IMG/VR virus record: IMGVR_UViG_3300024259_000111
Span: 1-30,103 of that record
From: a virus
Strand: one strand, 5' to 3'
Length of the DNA: 30,103 nucleotides
A program made the position numbers and the translations under genes. The notes below the pieces were generated by a model. That model was given only the letters and a program-made list of their open reading frames with translations, was not told where the DNA came from and searched no databases. Within the stretch, counting starts at the first letter, position 1. The number at the start of each line of letters is the position of its first letter. Below are positions 1 through 5,810 of this stretch, piece after piece.

Positions 1-168
1 ATTACTAAATTAAAGGTTGTAATTTTTCAACCCCCCTACCTATTGTATTAATTTTCAAATAATTATATTCATTTTTTAAAAATAGCACCCCCCTTAAAAT
101 GTTTTTTATTTTCAAAAACCAGCGCCAGGAGGTAATTGTAATATAATGCACTGATATATTACAACTAG
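1..168. other. Noncoding junction upstream of terS, candidate packaging (cos/pac) region
   Basis: No ORF with coding character lies here. The stretch holds two C-rich tracts on an AT-rich background, a run of six C at about 31-36 and another at about 88-93 (G-runs on the strand that carries the genes). It also contains the inverted repeat listed separately. If the window is circular, this stretch plus the last 31 bases forms an intergenic region of about 200 bases directly upstream of terS, which is where packaging sites of HK97-type phages lie. That role is inferred from position only. The window ends may be the physical cos ends or an arbitrary assembly cut. Confidence 0.35.
136..164. repeat. 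Inverted repeat resembling a core site for a tyrosine recombinase
   Basis: TTGTAATATA (136-145) is repeated as its exact reverse complement TATATTACAA (155-164) around a 9-base centre. Read as 11-bp arms around a 7-bp spacer (147-153), one arm position mismatches. Arms of about 11 bp around a 6-8 bp centre are the usual form of Xer/dif-type core sites. The repeat ends five bases beyond the stop codon of the XerC-like gene. It could instead be a weak terminator, but the stem is AT-rich, the loop is long and no U-run follows on the gene strand. Function is inferred. Confidence 0.45.
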
Positions 169-1092
169 CTAATAATCTAAGCTTTTGATTATGTTTTTAT
201 TAAAAATCATTTCCTTTTCTTTTTGTCGTGTATATATTTGTGTGGTTGCAAAATTTGAGTGCCCCATGAATACCATTACATCGTACTCGTTTAAGCCGGA
301 TGCTAATAATATTGTGGCGGCTGTATGGCGTAAGCTGTGAGCCGTAACCATGGGGTGGTTAATACCGGAGGCAATTAAATGCCGCTTAATCATAACGCTT
401 ATATGGTGGGGTATTAACCTTTTATTTTTATTTCGGCGAGCGTACGATATAAATAACGGGTCGGTATCTTGCCAGTTACCAGGGCGGGCGAGTAAGTAAT
501 CTACTATGGCCTCCTCGGCTTTTGTTGATAATGGTATGGTGGCATCCTTCTCGGTTTTACCTTTGCGCTGTATTACTATTGCTTTTTGCTTGGGGTTGTA
601 ATCGATTATATCGCCCACATTCATGCGGGTAACTTCAATCTCACGCAAGCCGTTACGTAACATTAAATTAGTTATTGCATAATCGCGTTTACCGCCTGGG
701 GTTTTAAGATCGAATGTTTTTAATAGTGCGTTCGCCTGGTCCATACTTAGCGAGCGTTTACGAAACGTGCGGTATGTTCTGTTTATTCTTATGCTGGTGG
801 TTAGATCCTGGGTAATATCGTTAATGGCTAACCAACCGTAAAATAGTTTTAAGGTGGTCATATATGAGGCTACTGTTAAGTCGGTTTTGTTTTCATCTAA
901 TAAGCTTTGTTTATATTTAAGTACGTCGGATATACCGAGCTCGCCAAAGCTTTTACCCTGGAGCATTGCCCAGGTAACAAAGCGGTTAATATTAAACTCG
1001 TATTGCCGTTTACTTAGCTTTACGACGTCGCGCTCGGCTAAAAATTTCTTTATTAGTTTATATGGATCGGGGGGCGTGTTTATTTTTTCCAT
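169..1092 (-). CDS. XerC/XerD-like tyrosine recombinase
   Basis: A 307-aa site-specific recombinase that would cut and rejoin DNA through a covalent 3'-phosphotyrosine. Residues about 15-95 form the N-terminal SAM-like core-binding domain and about 115-300 the catalytic domain. The catalytic set is complete: R150 in GLREIEV, a Lys near 177-179, H252 and R255 in HSLRH, H278 in MGHSN and Y287 in IYTR. It lacks the N-terminal arm-binding domain of classical phage integrases, so it belongs with the simple Xer-like enzymes. Its ATG overlaps the end of the HNH gene by 13 bases, making it the last gene of the early operon. It is a second recombinase beside the integrase at 6212-7369. Dimer resolution, recircularisation or DNA inversion are possible roles, and the inverted repeat at 136-164 is a candidate target. 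Confidence 0.9.
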   Translation of the reverse strand: MEKINTPPDPYKLIKKFLAERDVVKLSKRQYEFNINRFVTWAMLQGKSFGELGISDVLKYKQSLLDENKTDLTVASYMTTLKLFYGWLAINDITQDLTTSIRINRTYRTFRKRSLSMDQANALLKTFDLKTPGGKRDYAITNLMLRNGLREIEVTRMNVGDIIDYNPKQKAIVIQRKGKTEKDATIPLSTKAEEAIVDYLLARPGNWQDTDPLFISYARRNKNKRLIPHHISVMIKRHLIASGINHPMVTAHSLRHTAATILLASGLNEYDVMVFMGHSNFATTQIYTRQKEKEMIFNKNIIKSLDY

Positions 1093-1412
1093 GTTTCTTT
1101 ACCTGATTTAACTGCGTGGTGGTGTGTGCAAAGTGTTTGCACGTTACTTTCATCCAATGGCTCGCCATAATGGCCAAAGGCTGTATTATATGCATCGGTG
1201 GGGTTTATTTGCCGTATATGGTCCACTACGTTACCGGTGCGGGTATTACCGAGCTGGTAACAATCAACACAAAGGGGGTGCGCTTTTATGTATGCATTGC
1301 GAAAATTACGCCATGCCGTGGTATGGTAAAATGGGTTGGTTACCTTACGGCCGGTTTGTGCTTTATGCTCGGGCACCCATGGGCGTTTTTTTGACTTTGG
1401 AAATGTTGGCAT
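1080..1412 (-). CDS. HNH endonuclease
   Basis: A 110-aa HNH nuclease of the kind encoded next to terS in many HK97-type phages, where it assists cos cleavage or packaging. A C48-x2-C51 pair and C95 with the His cluster 97-99 form the structural zinc site. D64-H65 in VVDHI provides the catalytic His, and N90 completes the motif. The N-terminus is basic (many Lys and Arg). If the window is circular, only the XerC-like gene separates it from terS (30072), which recreates the usual HNH-terS-terL order. It overlaps the recombinase gene by 13 bases. No truncation is seen. Confidence 0.88.
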   Translation of the reverse strand: MPTFPKSKKRPWVPEHKAQTGRKVTNPFYHTTAWRNFRNAYIKAHPLCVDCYQLGNTRTGNVVDHIRQINPTDAYNTAFGHYGEPLDESNVQTLCTHHHAVKSGKETWKK

Positions 1413-1417
1413 AGCTT

Positions 1418-1639
1418 TTATTTTGCTTTAAAATATTCGATGCGTTCGCGGCATTTTGTTATTAGCCGGGTATGGTATTTTATATTTGATTTTATAGTTT
1501 TCCATTTGAGTTTGTTAAATTCTTTATCGTAGCCAGTAAACTCTAAATTTCTTTTTAATTCCTTTTGATGGATATTTAAACGTGCCGCCCACATTTGTAA
1601 CCCTTTATTTTTTTGGGTGGCAATGCAAATATTATCCAT
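1418..1639 (-). CDS. Small basic protein of unknown function
   Basis: A 73-aa protein, strongly basic (about 18 Lys/Arg) and predicted mostly helical, with no recognised domain and no membrane segment. Its start overlaps the end of the preceding gene by 8 bases and its end is 5 bases from the HNH start, so it is co-translated within the early operon. A nucleic-acid-binding role would fit its charge and position but nothing specific shows it. Confidence 0.6.
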   Translation of the reverse strand: MDNICIATQKNKGLQMWAARLNIHQKELKRNLEFTGYDKEFNKLKWKTIKSNIKYHTRLITKCRERIEYFKAK

Positions 1640-2246
1640 GGTTCATTTTACTTTGTGGGTATAACCGTTGTAATTCTTTTATTTTTTCGGTGTTGGCATC
1701 CTGGGCGGCCTGGTCCTTTTGTTTTTGGGTTGGTTGTGGCTCGCGTGCTTTGGCTTTCATTTTGTCGTAAATTTTAAGGATCTTATTATTTACATCCTGG
1801 TTAATAGTATTGTGTTTATGCTGGTTGGTTTCTTTTATATGTTGATCGACGGCGTACTCTTGTTTGTCAATACTATATTGATCGAGTTCGTATATTAAGT
1901 TTTGCATTATTGGCTTGCCGTATGGGTTGTTTTTTACCAGGCGATCGGTTAATACGGTTAAATCGCTTATTGTATAACTATAATAATGCTGGAGGATATA
2001 ATTTACCATATACAAAACATGTTCCTTTTGCATATCGGCCTTTAGTAAATCAACCATTTTGCCTAGTTCGGTGGCTATAATTGATTTTACAACCTTTTCG
2101 CCAAGTTCTTTTTTTATCCGTATAAACGACGGTTCGACGCTATCCCACATTTTTGCCATGGTTGTGGCTCGGGCTGTTAATTCACTTACGTTATTAACCG
2201 TTAATATCGGCAAGTACTTCGCTAATGAGATTTTCTTTTTTTGCAT
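1632..2246 (-). CDS. Replication-module protein of unknown function
   Basis: A 204-aa soluble protein, helical throughout. About residues 20-130 look like a globular domain, followed by a Gln/Asn/Lys-rich linker and a charged C-terminus. It overlaps the end of the replication initiator-like gene by 53 bases. Its position right after that gene is where helicase loaders or other replication partners sit in many phages. The stretch around residues 70-120 (ILQHYYSYTISDLTVL followed by a KNNPYGK motif) recalls proteins found in other Bacteroidota mobile elements, with the form 'phase of helix - isdl - k.gkYG'. I see no Walker A motif, so an ATPase loader is not supported. Confidence 0.6.
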   Translation of the reverse strand: MQKKKISLAKYLPILTVNNVSELTARATTMAKMWDSVEPSFIRIKKELGEKVVKSIIATELGKMVDLLKADMQKEHVLYMVNYILQHYYSYTISDLTVLTDRLVKNNPYGKPIMQNLIYELDQYSIDKQEYAVDQHIKETNQHKHNTINQDVNNKILKIYDKMKAKAREPQPTQKQKDQAAQDANTEKIKELQRLYPQSKMNHG

Positions 2247-3009
2247 TTTTACCTATTTTTAACTTATTAAACTGGCTATCAATTATTGAAAGTGTGAGGC
2301 GGTCGGCTATCCATTCATCGGCCATTGCGCGGTTAAGTATATGCCGAAAGCCATCGAGTATTTGGGTATCGGTGGGCGCCGGGTTTTTCTTTGCTTTATA
2401 TGCGTGCTTTATTTTTTTTATTATGCTTTTAATTTTGGCCCCATCGCGGCCCTCAAAATAATATGCGGTATTTGTAAATTCTTTAAATTCATCTAAAAAT
2501 ATTTTTCTAATTTGATTGTATACCGTGCTTGCCTCGGTAACTTGTTTATTGGTTTGTTGGTTTATTGGTTTATTGTTTACTGGTTTATTTATACTGTCCT
2601 TGCTTTGCCCGGTGCTTTTACCTTGCTTTACCCCATGCTTTGCCCCATGCATTATAATTGCTTTATCCAATGCTTTGCCCACTGCTTTGCCGTTTTTTGG
2701 CATAGCACTTACAAGGCTAATTATATTTGCCGAGTATTGATTTTTCGATTTTTGTATAAGATCAAAAAACCCCCATTCAATTAACTCGTTAAAATGCTTT
2801 ATATAAGTTTGGTATTTTTTTACGCCGATGGCGTCCATGGTCATTTGTGAAGGAAAACCGTATTTTGTTTTCCAGCCCAGGCGGTTGCAATGTTCAATTG
2901 CAAAGCAATAAATGGCCGTATGTAATGGCTTTATAAGTTCGGGGTTTTCAAAACAAAAATCGAACCAGTTGCGCGTTAAATCGTAGCCGTTTAGTGTGGG
3001 GGTTGCCAT
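2194..3009 (-). CDS. Replication initiator-like protein (lambda O / DnaD-type layout)
   Basis: A 271-aa protein. The N-terminal about 105 residues look like a winged-helix DNA-binding domain (Y9-D10-L11 start, then an MDAIGVKKYQTYIKH helix-turn-helix and a WGFFDLI wing), as in phage initiators that bind their own origin. Residues about 105-160 are a low-complexity linker rich in Lys, Gly, Asn and Gln. The C-terminal part (about 160-271) is helical. The linker DNA carries two sets of short tandem repeats (2545-2591 and 2601-2692), the same arrangement as the lambda origin inside gene O. It is followed by a protein of unknown function and preceded by a DnaA domain IV-like protein, so this is the replication module. 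The exact family is not certain. Confidence 0.7.
   Translation of the reverse strand: MATPTLNGYDLTRNWFDFCFENPELIKPLHTAIYCFAIEHCNRLGWKTKYGFPSQMTMDAIGVKKYQTYIKHFNELIEWGFFDLIQKSKNQYSANIISLVSAMPKNGKAVGKALDKAIIMHGAKHGVKQGKSTGQSKDSINKPVNNKPINQQTNKQVTEASTVYNQIRKIFLDEFKEFTNTAYYFEGRDGAKIKSIIKKIKHAYKAKKNPAPTDTQILDGFRHILNRAMADEWIADRLTLSIIDSQFNKLKIGKNAKKENLISEVLADING
2545..2591. repeat. AT-rich 8-bp tandem repeats, candidate DNA unwinding element
   Basis: Six adjoining near-copies of TTTATTGG occur: starts at 2545, 2553, 2561, 2569, 2576 and 2584, spaced 8, 8, 8, 7 and 8 bases, with one to three substitutions in the later units. The unit length is not a multiple of three, so the pattern is not explained by a repeated peptide. 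It lies beside the GC-richer iteron set at 2601-2692 inside the replication gene. AT-rich repeats next to iterons are typical of melting regions in iteron-type origins. The function is inferred. Confidence 0.5.
2601..2692. other. Iteron array, candidate phage replication origin
   Basis: Copies of TGCTTTGCCC or close variants start at 2601, 2613, 2624, 2636, 2659, 2671 and 2683, with a degenerate copy at about 2648. The spacing is 11-12 bases, one helical turn, so all copies face the same side of the helix. Two of the spacings are 11 bases, which moves the repeat to another reading frame of the host gene. The conservation therefore acts on DNA rather than on the peptide. Position inside the initiator-like gene matches lambdoid origins. 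The protein that binds could be the one encoded here or the DnaA domain IV-like neighbour. Confidence 0.6.
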
Positions 3010-3020
3010 TTTATCTAATC

Positions 3021-3395
3021 TTAATAAATTGAAATTCGTTTTTTAACTGGGGTTACCTGGGGCGCGTGAGGGTACCGTACTTGGCCATATATTTTAGTTT
3101 GTATATCGTACATCATTTTTTTATATAGCTTATTATTAAGATCGTCGTTTACAGTTTTAACGCTATGCCGTATTGAGGCCCTATCGAAATTATATGCTCG
3201 CGCTATTATACTCCAGCCCACCACGTGGTATTTTTCCATGTATTCGTGGTGGTCCAACCAAATAGCTATTTGGCGAGGCATTAATATTTCACGTACGCGC
3301 GTTTTTTTTAATATAGATCCAGGGGGTAATTTAAAATAATTTTCAAGTGAGGTTATATTTACCGTAGCGGGTATGGCAAAAGGCGCGAGGATCAT
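3021..3395 (-). CDS. Stand-alone DnaA domain IV-like DNA-binding protein
   Basis: A 124-aa protein whose residues about 37-86 match the layout of the C-terminal DNA-binding domain of DnaA. RQIAIWL (41-47) corresponds to the RQxAMYL helix, WSIIARAYNFDRASIRHSV (61-79) to the helix-turn-helix with its signature (IGraFGgRDHTTVlHA in DnaA), and a final helix follows. The conserved Asp-His pair of the DnaA signature is replaced (D71-R72, and R76-H77 in place of V-H). No AAA+ domain is present, so it can bind but not melt DNA by itself. It lies 11 bases before the initiator-like gene that holds the iterons, which suggests that it binds the phage origin or competes with host DnaA. Confidence 0.68.
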   Translation of the reverse strand: MILAPFAIPATVNITSLENYFKLPPGSILKKTRVREILMPRQIAIWLDHHEYMEKYHVVGWSIIARAYNFDRASIRHSVKTVNDDLNNKLYKKMMYDIQTKIYGQVRYPHAPQVTPVKKRISIY

Positions 3396-3399
3396 AATT

Positions 3400-3636
3400 T
3401 TATGGGTTTGTTTCGATACCGGTTATTTTATTGCATTTTTCGCATTTCCATATTATACCGGTACTGCGTACGGTTTTAAATGGTTTTGGTATTGGGTTGT
3501 GTAAACAACTAGCCCGTTTAATTAGCCGCTCAATTTGGGCCACATGCTTAATTATTGCCGTGGCTGGTATATTATACTTGCGGGCATCACTTAATAACCT
3601 TTTTGTATGTGTAAGGTGGGTTAATAATATACTCAT
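3400..3636 (-). CDS. Small putative zinc-binding protein
   Basis: A 78-aa protein with a helical N-terminal half and a C-terminal half carrying C44-x-H46 and C65-x2-C68, which could form a zinc ribbon. Function unknown. Its ATG overlaps the stop of the HTH gene upstream by 4 bases, and the DnaA-like gene begins 4 bases after its end, so translation is tightly coupled within the early operon. Confidence 0.6.
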   Translation of the reverse strand: MSILLTHLTHTKRLLSDARKYNIPATAIIKHVAQIERLIKRASCLHNPIPKPFKTVRSTGIIWKCEKCNKITGIETNP

Positions 3637-3848
3637 ACCAAACTATATTGGGCAACGCGTTTGCCGCTGGTGGTTTTAATCATTTCGGTTTTAATGGCTA
3701 CGCCGGAGCTCCTTAAATCAGAAATACGGCCCTTATAATTAAGACAATTAAACCGGGTTAATATTTGCATACCGGTAAGGCTATCGCCACGCTCGAGGGC
3801 GCTTTTAATTCGATCGCATTGCGATGGTTTTTTTGTGGTTGTTTCCAT
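3633..3848 (-). CDS. Winged helix-turn-helix protein (HTH_39-like)
   Basis: A 71-aa protein that consists of one winged-helix domain. The pattern CDRIKSALERGDSLTGMQIL, then CLNYKGRISDLRSSG and finally a basic wing ending in VAQYSLV, is that of the small HTH_39 family (form: r-I-L-x-L-x-x-G-x-x-l-T...ri-x-dLR...G-Y/I). These proteins are common in phage early regions and probably act as regulators or adaptors to replication. It overlaps the upstream gene by 44 bases and the downstream one by 4. Confidence 0.78.
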   Translation of the reverse strand: METTTKKPSQCDRIKSALERGDSLTGMQILTRFNCLNYKGRISDLRSSGVAIKTEMIKTTSGKRVAQYSLV

Positions 3849-4014
3849 TTTCTTTTAACTTTTTAAGTGCTTTTTTAAACTCAATTGCCCGGGCACGCAT
3901 GCGCTTTTGGAGGGCGGTATGTTCCTTTAATATATCGATGGGCCGGCTACTAAATAGCGTGGGCATGGGCGGCGGTTTCGGTGCGGTTTGAATCGTTTTT
4001 AATACTTGCCTCAA
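3805..4014 (-). CDS. Small basic protein of unknown function
   Basis: A 69-aa protein with a proline-rich N-terminal part (TAPKPPPMPTLF) and a Lys/Arg-rich helical C-terminal part. No domain recognised. It overlaps the gene before it by 65 bases and the gene after it by 44 bases. Such long overlaps are unusual even here, but the chain of early-operon genes would otherwise leave a gap of about 100 bases. Moderately likely to be real. Confidence 0.5.
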   Translation of the reverse strand: MRQVLKTIQTAPKPPPMPTLFSSRPIDILKEHTALQKRMRARAIEFKKALKKLKENGNNHKKTIAMRSN

Positions 4015-4222
4015 TTAAAAACAAAATCATTTGTGTGTTTGGCTCCTTAATTAACCCACCTTTTGGGTGGCTCCTTTTATCGTTAATAAGGTTTTGGCGT
4101 ATCCGGCCCAGGGGGGCGCTCATGGCATCAATTGGCACCTGGTCGAATTTATCGAGTATTTGATTAATAGTTAATAACTCCGGCGGTGGCACGGTAACGG
4201 GCACCTTTTTTTTAGTTTCCAT
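3950..4222 (-). CDS. Hypothetical early protein
   Basis: A 90-aa soluble protein without a recognised domain. The middle part (QILDKFDQVPIDAM, then a Lys/Arg-rich stretch) is predicted helical, and the C-terminus is charged and His/Ala-rich. Its start overlaps the end of the HTH gene at 4212-4490 by 11 bases. Function unknown. Its place among small early genes suggests a regulatory or host-takeover role at most. Confidence 0.55.
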   Translation of the reverse strand: METKKKVPVTVPPPELLTINQILDKFDQVPIDAMSAPLGRIRQNLINDKRSHPKGGLIKEPNTQMILFLIEASIKNDSNRTETAAHAHAI

Positions 4223-4490
4223 TTTTACTAATTTTTTGGTTTATATAAATTTCTAAATCGGCCTCGCGCATTTTCCAGTGGCCATCTTTAAACATGCCAG
4301 CGGATACAAGGCCCTCTAATTTATTTTGAAACGATTGGTAACTCAAATTAAGGCGCTCACGTATTTGCATACTGTTAAGCACGCGGCTACTGGTATCGGC
4401 CTTGGTTGTAATAAGGCTCATAAGGGTGTCTATTTTAGAGTTAAGACTATCGGCCAGCTCGATAAAATCGGTTTTTGTTGCTACTTCCAT
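4212..4490 (-). CDS. HTH DNA-binding protein (excisionase/MerR-like fold)
   Basis: A 92-aa protein. Residues 8-32 form a short amphipathic, possibly coiled-coil, helix. Residues about 38-85 form a helix-turn-helix of the kind that begins with a winged-helix 'helicase/excisionase' motif (LNSMQIRERLNLSYQSFQNKL, then HWKMREADLEIYI). In Bacteroidota mobile elements such proteins act as excisionases or small regulators. It could be the recombination directionality factor for the integrase at 6212-7369, although it is not adjacent to it. The start lies 1 base after the upstream gene. Confidence 0.6.
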   Translation of the reverse strand: MEVATKTDFIELADSLNSKIDTLMSLITTKADTSSRVLNSMQIRERLNLSYQSFQNKLEGLVSAGMFKDGHWKMREADLEIYINQKISKNGN

Positions 4491-4491
4491 A

Positions 4492-4677
4492 TTATGGGGT
4501 TATTGGTATTTGTTCGCGTTTGGTGTAAAGGTATATTTCGGCCTTTGGGCCATATTTCTTTTTAAGCTCGGCAATTATTTCGGCCTCGGTTACATCCTTT
4601 TGGGTGTAATCAACTTCGCGGTTTATATCCACTTGTATATCGAGCATTACTCGAGCTTTGAAAAATTTAATTTTCAT
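4492..4677 (-). CDS. Hypothetical early protein
   Basis: A 61-aa protein of mixed charge with a beta-alpha pattern: an N-terminal strand (KIKFFKARVMLDIQV) and a C-terminal helix followed by a strand (IIAELKKKYGPKAEIYLY). No family recognised. It overlaps the LuxR-type gene upstream by 4 bases (ATGA junction), so it is translationally coupled to it. Confidence 0.58.
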   Translation of the reverse strand: MKIKFFKARVMLDIQVDINREVDYTQKDVTEAEIIAELKKKYGPKAEIYLYTKREQIPITP

Positions 4678-5069
4678 ATTGTGAGTGTATTATTTCGTTT
4701 TGCCCTGGCGCGGCGTGCCACCTTTGCCGTTTTAATCGAACGGGTACGGATCATGGGGCTATTAATTAACTCGCCAATAACAATTAATAATAAAAACACA
4801 CATACGGCCATTATACGGGCCAGTGTGGGGCGTATGCCAAAGCTTTGGGTGGTATGGGTTTCAAAATACCAGCGTGCCACATCGGCCAGGTTACGCGAGT
4901 TTGTTTTTATATTAATATTACCGTGGTGGGTTCGTACGGTGTGAGTTGATATATTAAGCTGGTGCGCTACTTCTTTATCAGAAAAGCCCCAAGCTAAATA
5001 ATATATTATTTCGAGCTCGCGAGGGCTTAATGCATTTTGGTGCATTTGTGGTATTGCGTTGGCTTGCAT
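4674..5069 (-). CDS. Membrane-anchored LuxR-type HTH regulator
   Basis: A 131-aa protein and the first gene of the leftward early operon. Residues 14-70 form a LuxR/FixJ-type HTH (LSPRELEIIYYLAWGFSDKE, then NISTHTVRTHHGNI, the standard recognition helix layout). Residues about 83-102 are one hydrophobic transmembrane helix (ARIMAVCVFLLLIVIGEL), followed by a very basic tail. There is no receiver or ligand-binding domain. It would therefore be a transcription factor tied to the inner membrane. The divergent repressor candidate is only 76 bases away, with both promoters in between, so it occupies the place of Cro in a lysis-lysogeny switch. The membrane segment could sense envelope state, which is inference. 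Confidence 0.75.
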   Translation of the reverse strand: MQANAIPQMHQNALSPRELEIIYYLAWGFSDKEVAHQLNISTHTVRTHHGNINIKTNSRNLADVARWYFETHTTQSFGIRPTLARIMAVCVFLLLIVIGELINSPMIRTRSIKTAKVARRARAKRNNTLTI

Positions 5070-5084
5070 TTATGTATATATTTG
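5054..5084 (+). promoter_or_regulatory. Promoter for the repressor gene (Bacteroidota type)
   Basis: TTG at 5054-5056, 20 bases, then TATATTTG at 5077-5084. This fits the Bacteroidota sigma consensus (TTTG, about 19-21 bases, TAnnTTTG). A start of transcription near 5091 would give a leader of about 55 bases before the ATG at 5146. The -33 element lies inside the start of the LuxR-type gene. Confidence 0.55.
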
Positions 5085-5108
5085 TACTAAATAAATATTA
5101 ACAAGCGG

Positions 5109-5139
5109 CAAATATAAACTATAAACACACATTTGTCAA
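5109..5139 (-). promoter_or_regulatory. Promoter for the leftward early operon (Bacteroidota type)
   Basis: Read on the minus strand: TTG at 5139-5137, 20 bases, then TATATTTG at 5116-5109. The same element and spacing occur in the divergent promoter, and the two -7 boxes form an inverted repeat centred near 5096. Transcription would begin near 5102, about 33 bases before the ATG of the LuxR-type gene at 5069. Confidence 0.58.
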
Positions 5140-5149
5140 GTAAAAATGT
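5129..5149. promoter_or_regulatory. Possible operator (short inverted repeat)
   Basis: ACATTT (5129-5134) and AAATGT (5144-5149) form an inverted repeat with a 9-base centre. It covers the -33 element of the early promoter and the repressor start codon. A protein bound here would block the early promoter. The arms are only 6 bp, so chance is a real alternative. Confidence 0.3.
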
Positions 5150-5538
5150 ATATTAAATGCATATTAATTTATAAAGTGCTGAATTATAACGAAATAAAAA
5201 GGGTGGCAAAAGGCAAGGGCATAAGCCTTGTCGATTTGGCCGAGCAAATTGGTTACTCGTATAATGGTTTTTTAAAGGCCATGAAACAAAACCGGCTAAA
5301 ACACACGGCCAGGGTTAAATTAAACGAGTTGCTCGATATACCCCTGGCCGAACCCAGTAATATATTAAGTGAGGGTACTGGCGAGTACTCAAAAATTACC
5401 GTGGCCGACGAATTAAGGCACATTAATAGCTTATTGCTGGAGCAAATAAGGGTAAAAGATCGCCAAATTGAAATGTTAACCGACTTATTAAAGACCGAAA
5501 AAAACAAAAGGAGTAATAATATACATAAAACCGGCTAG
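5146..5538 (+). CDS. HTH repressor candidate (lysogeny regulator)
   Basis: A 130-aa protein. Residues about 14-66 form an XRE/Cro-like HTH (ISLVDLAEQIGYSYNGFLKA, then KHTARVKLNELLDI) and residues about 85-120 a Leu-rich coiled coil likely to mediate dimerisation. No LexA-like peptidase domain is present, so RecA-stimulated self-cleavage is not expected. It is the first of three plus-strand genes and is divergent from the early operon across 76 bases. Position and domain make it the best candidate for the prophage repressor. No alternative ATG occurs before the HTH, so the start at 5146 is preferred, though its first about 12 residues may be dispensable. Confidence 0.72.
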   Translation: MYIKCILIYKVLNYNEIKRVAKGKGISLVDLAEQIGYSYNGFLKAMKQNRLKHTARVKLNELLDIPLAEPSNILSEGTGEYSKITVADELRHINSLLLEQIRVKDRQIEMLTDLLKTEKNKRSNNIHKTG

Positions 5539-5553
5539 TTGTTAAAAATTTGT

Positions 5554-5561
5554 TATTTTTG
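5554..5561 (+). promoter_or_regulatory. Possible -7 box for the Cys-rich gene
   Basis: TATTTTTG fits the TAnnTTTG consensus and lies 16 bases after the repressor stop codon. No convincing TTG element lies 19-21 bases upstream. A start near 5568 would place the ATG at 5610 behind a leader of about 40 bases and would exclude the ATG at 5550. Confidence 0.3.
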
Positions 5562-5609
5562 ACACAAACCGATACATTAATTTTATATATAAATTATAAA
5601 ACTTTTAAG

Positions 5610-5810
5610 ATGTATACGGTTTTTTATCAGAAACAAATTAAATTTTTAACGGATCAACTTAAAATAAAAGATAAACAATATAATACTTTATTAAGTTGTA
5701 TGAGTAATCAGGCCCACGGTTGCAACCTCTCAATAAGTTATCGCAAAATGTGTAATAAATGCGAAATGTGTAAATGTTCAAATAATTTAAACCAATGCAA
5801 AAGCGCGTAA
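5610..5810 (+). CDS. Cys-rich small protein, probably expressed in lysogens
   Basis: A protein of 66 aa if started at the ATG at 5610. An earlier in-frame ATG at 5550 would add 20 residues but sits on the presumed promoter. The N-terminal part (QKQIKFLTDQLKIKDKQ) is a coiled coil that resembles the C-terminal coil of the repressor next door (both contain QIxxLTDxLK and KDxQ elements). The C-terminal part holds seven Cys, including a CNKCEMCKC cluster that could bind zinc. The shared coil suggests that it could pair with, and modulate, the repressor. That is inference. Confidence 0.5.
   Translation: MYTVFYQKQIKFLTDQLKIKDKQYNTLLSCMSNQAHGCNLSISYRKMCNKCEMCKCSNNLNQCKSA

Noticed and set aside
136-164. 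Telomere-type hairpin for a linear plasmid prophage
   Set aside because: The recombinase next to it lacks the size and domains of protelomerases, and a normal integrase with attP is present.
2545-2692. CRISPR array
   Set aside because: Units of 8-12 bases without spacers of constant length and located inside a coding gene; no cas genes.
4402-4944. 180-aa plus-strand ORF with hydrophobic stretches
   Set aside because: It is antisense to three coupled minus-strand genes with recognisable HTH domains and has no promoter or domain of its own.
5550-5609. Longer start for the Cys-rich gene
   Set aside because: The ATG at 5550 precedes the presumed -7 box and would place a hydrophobic, unrelated 20 residues before the coiled coil.
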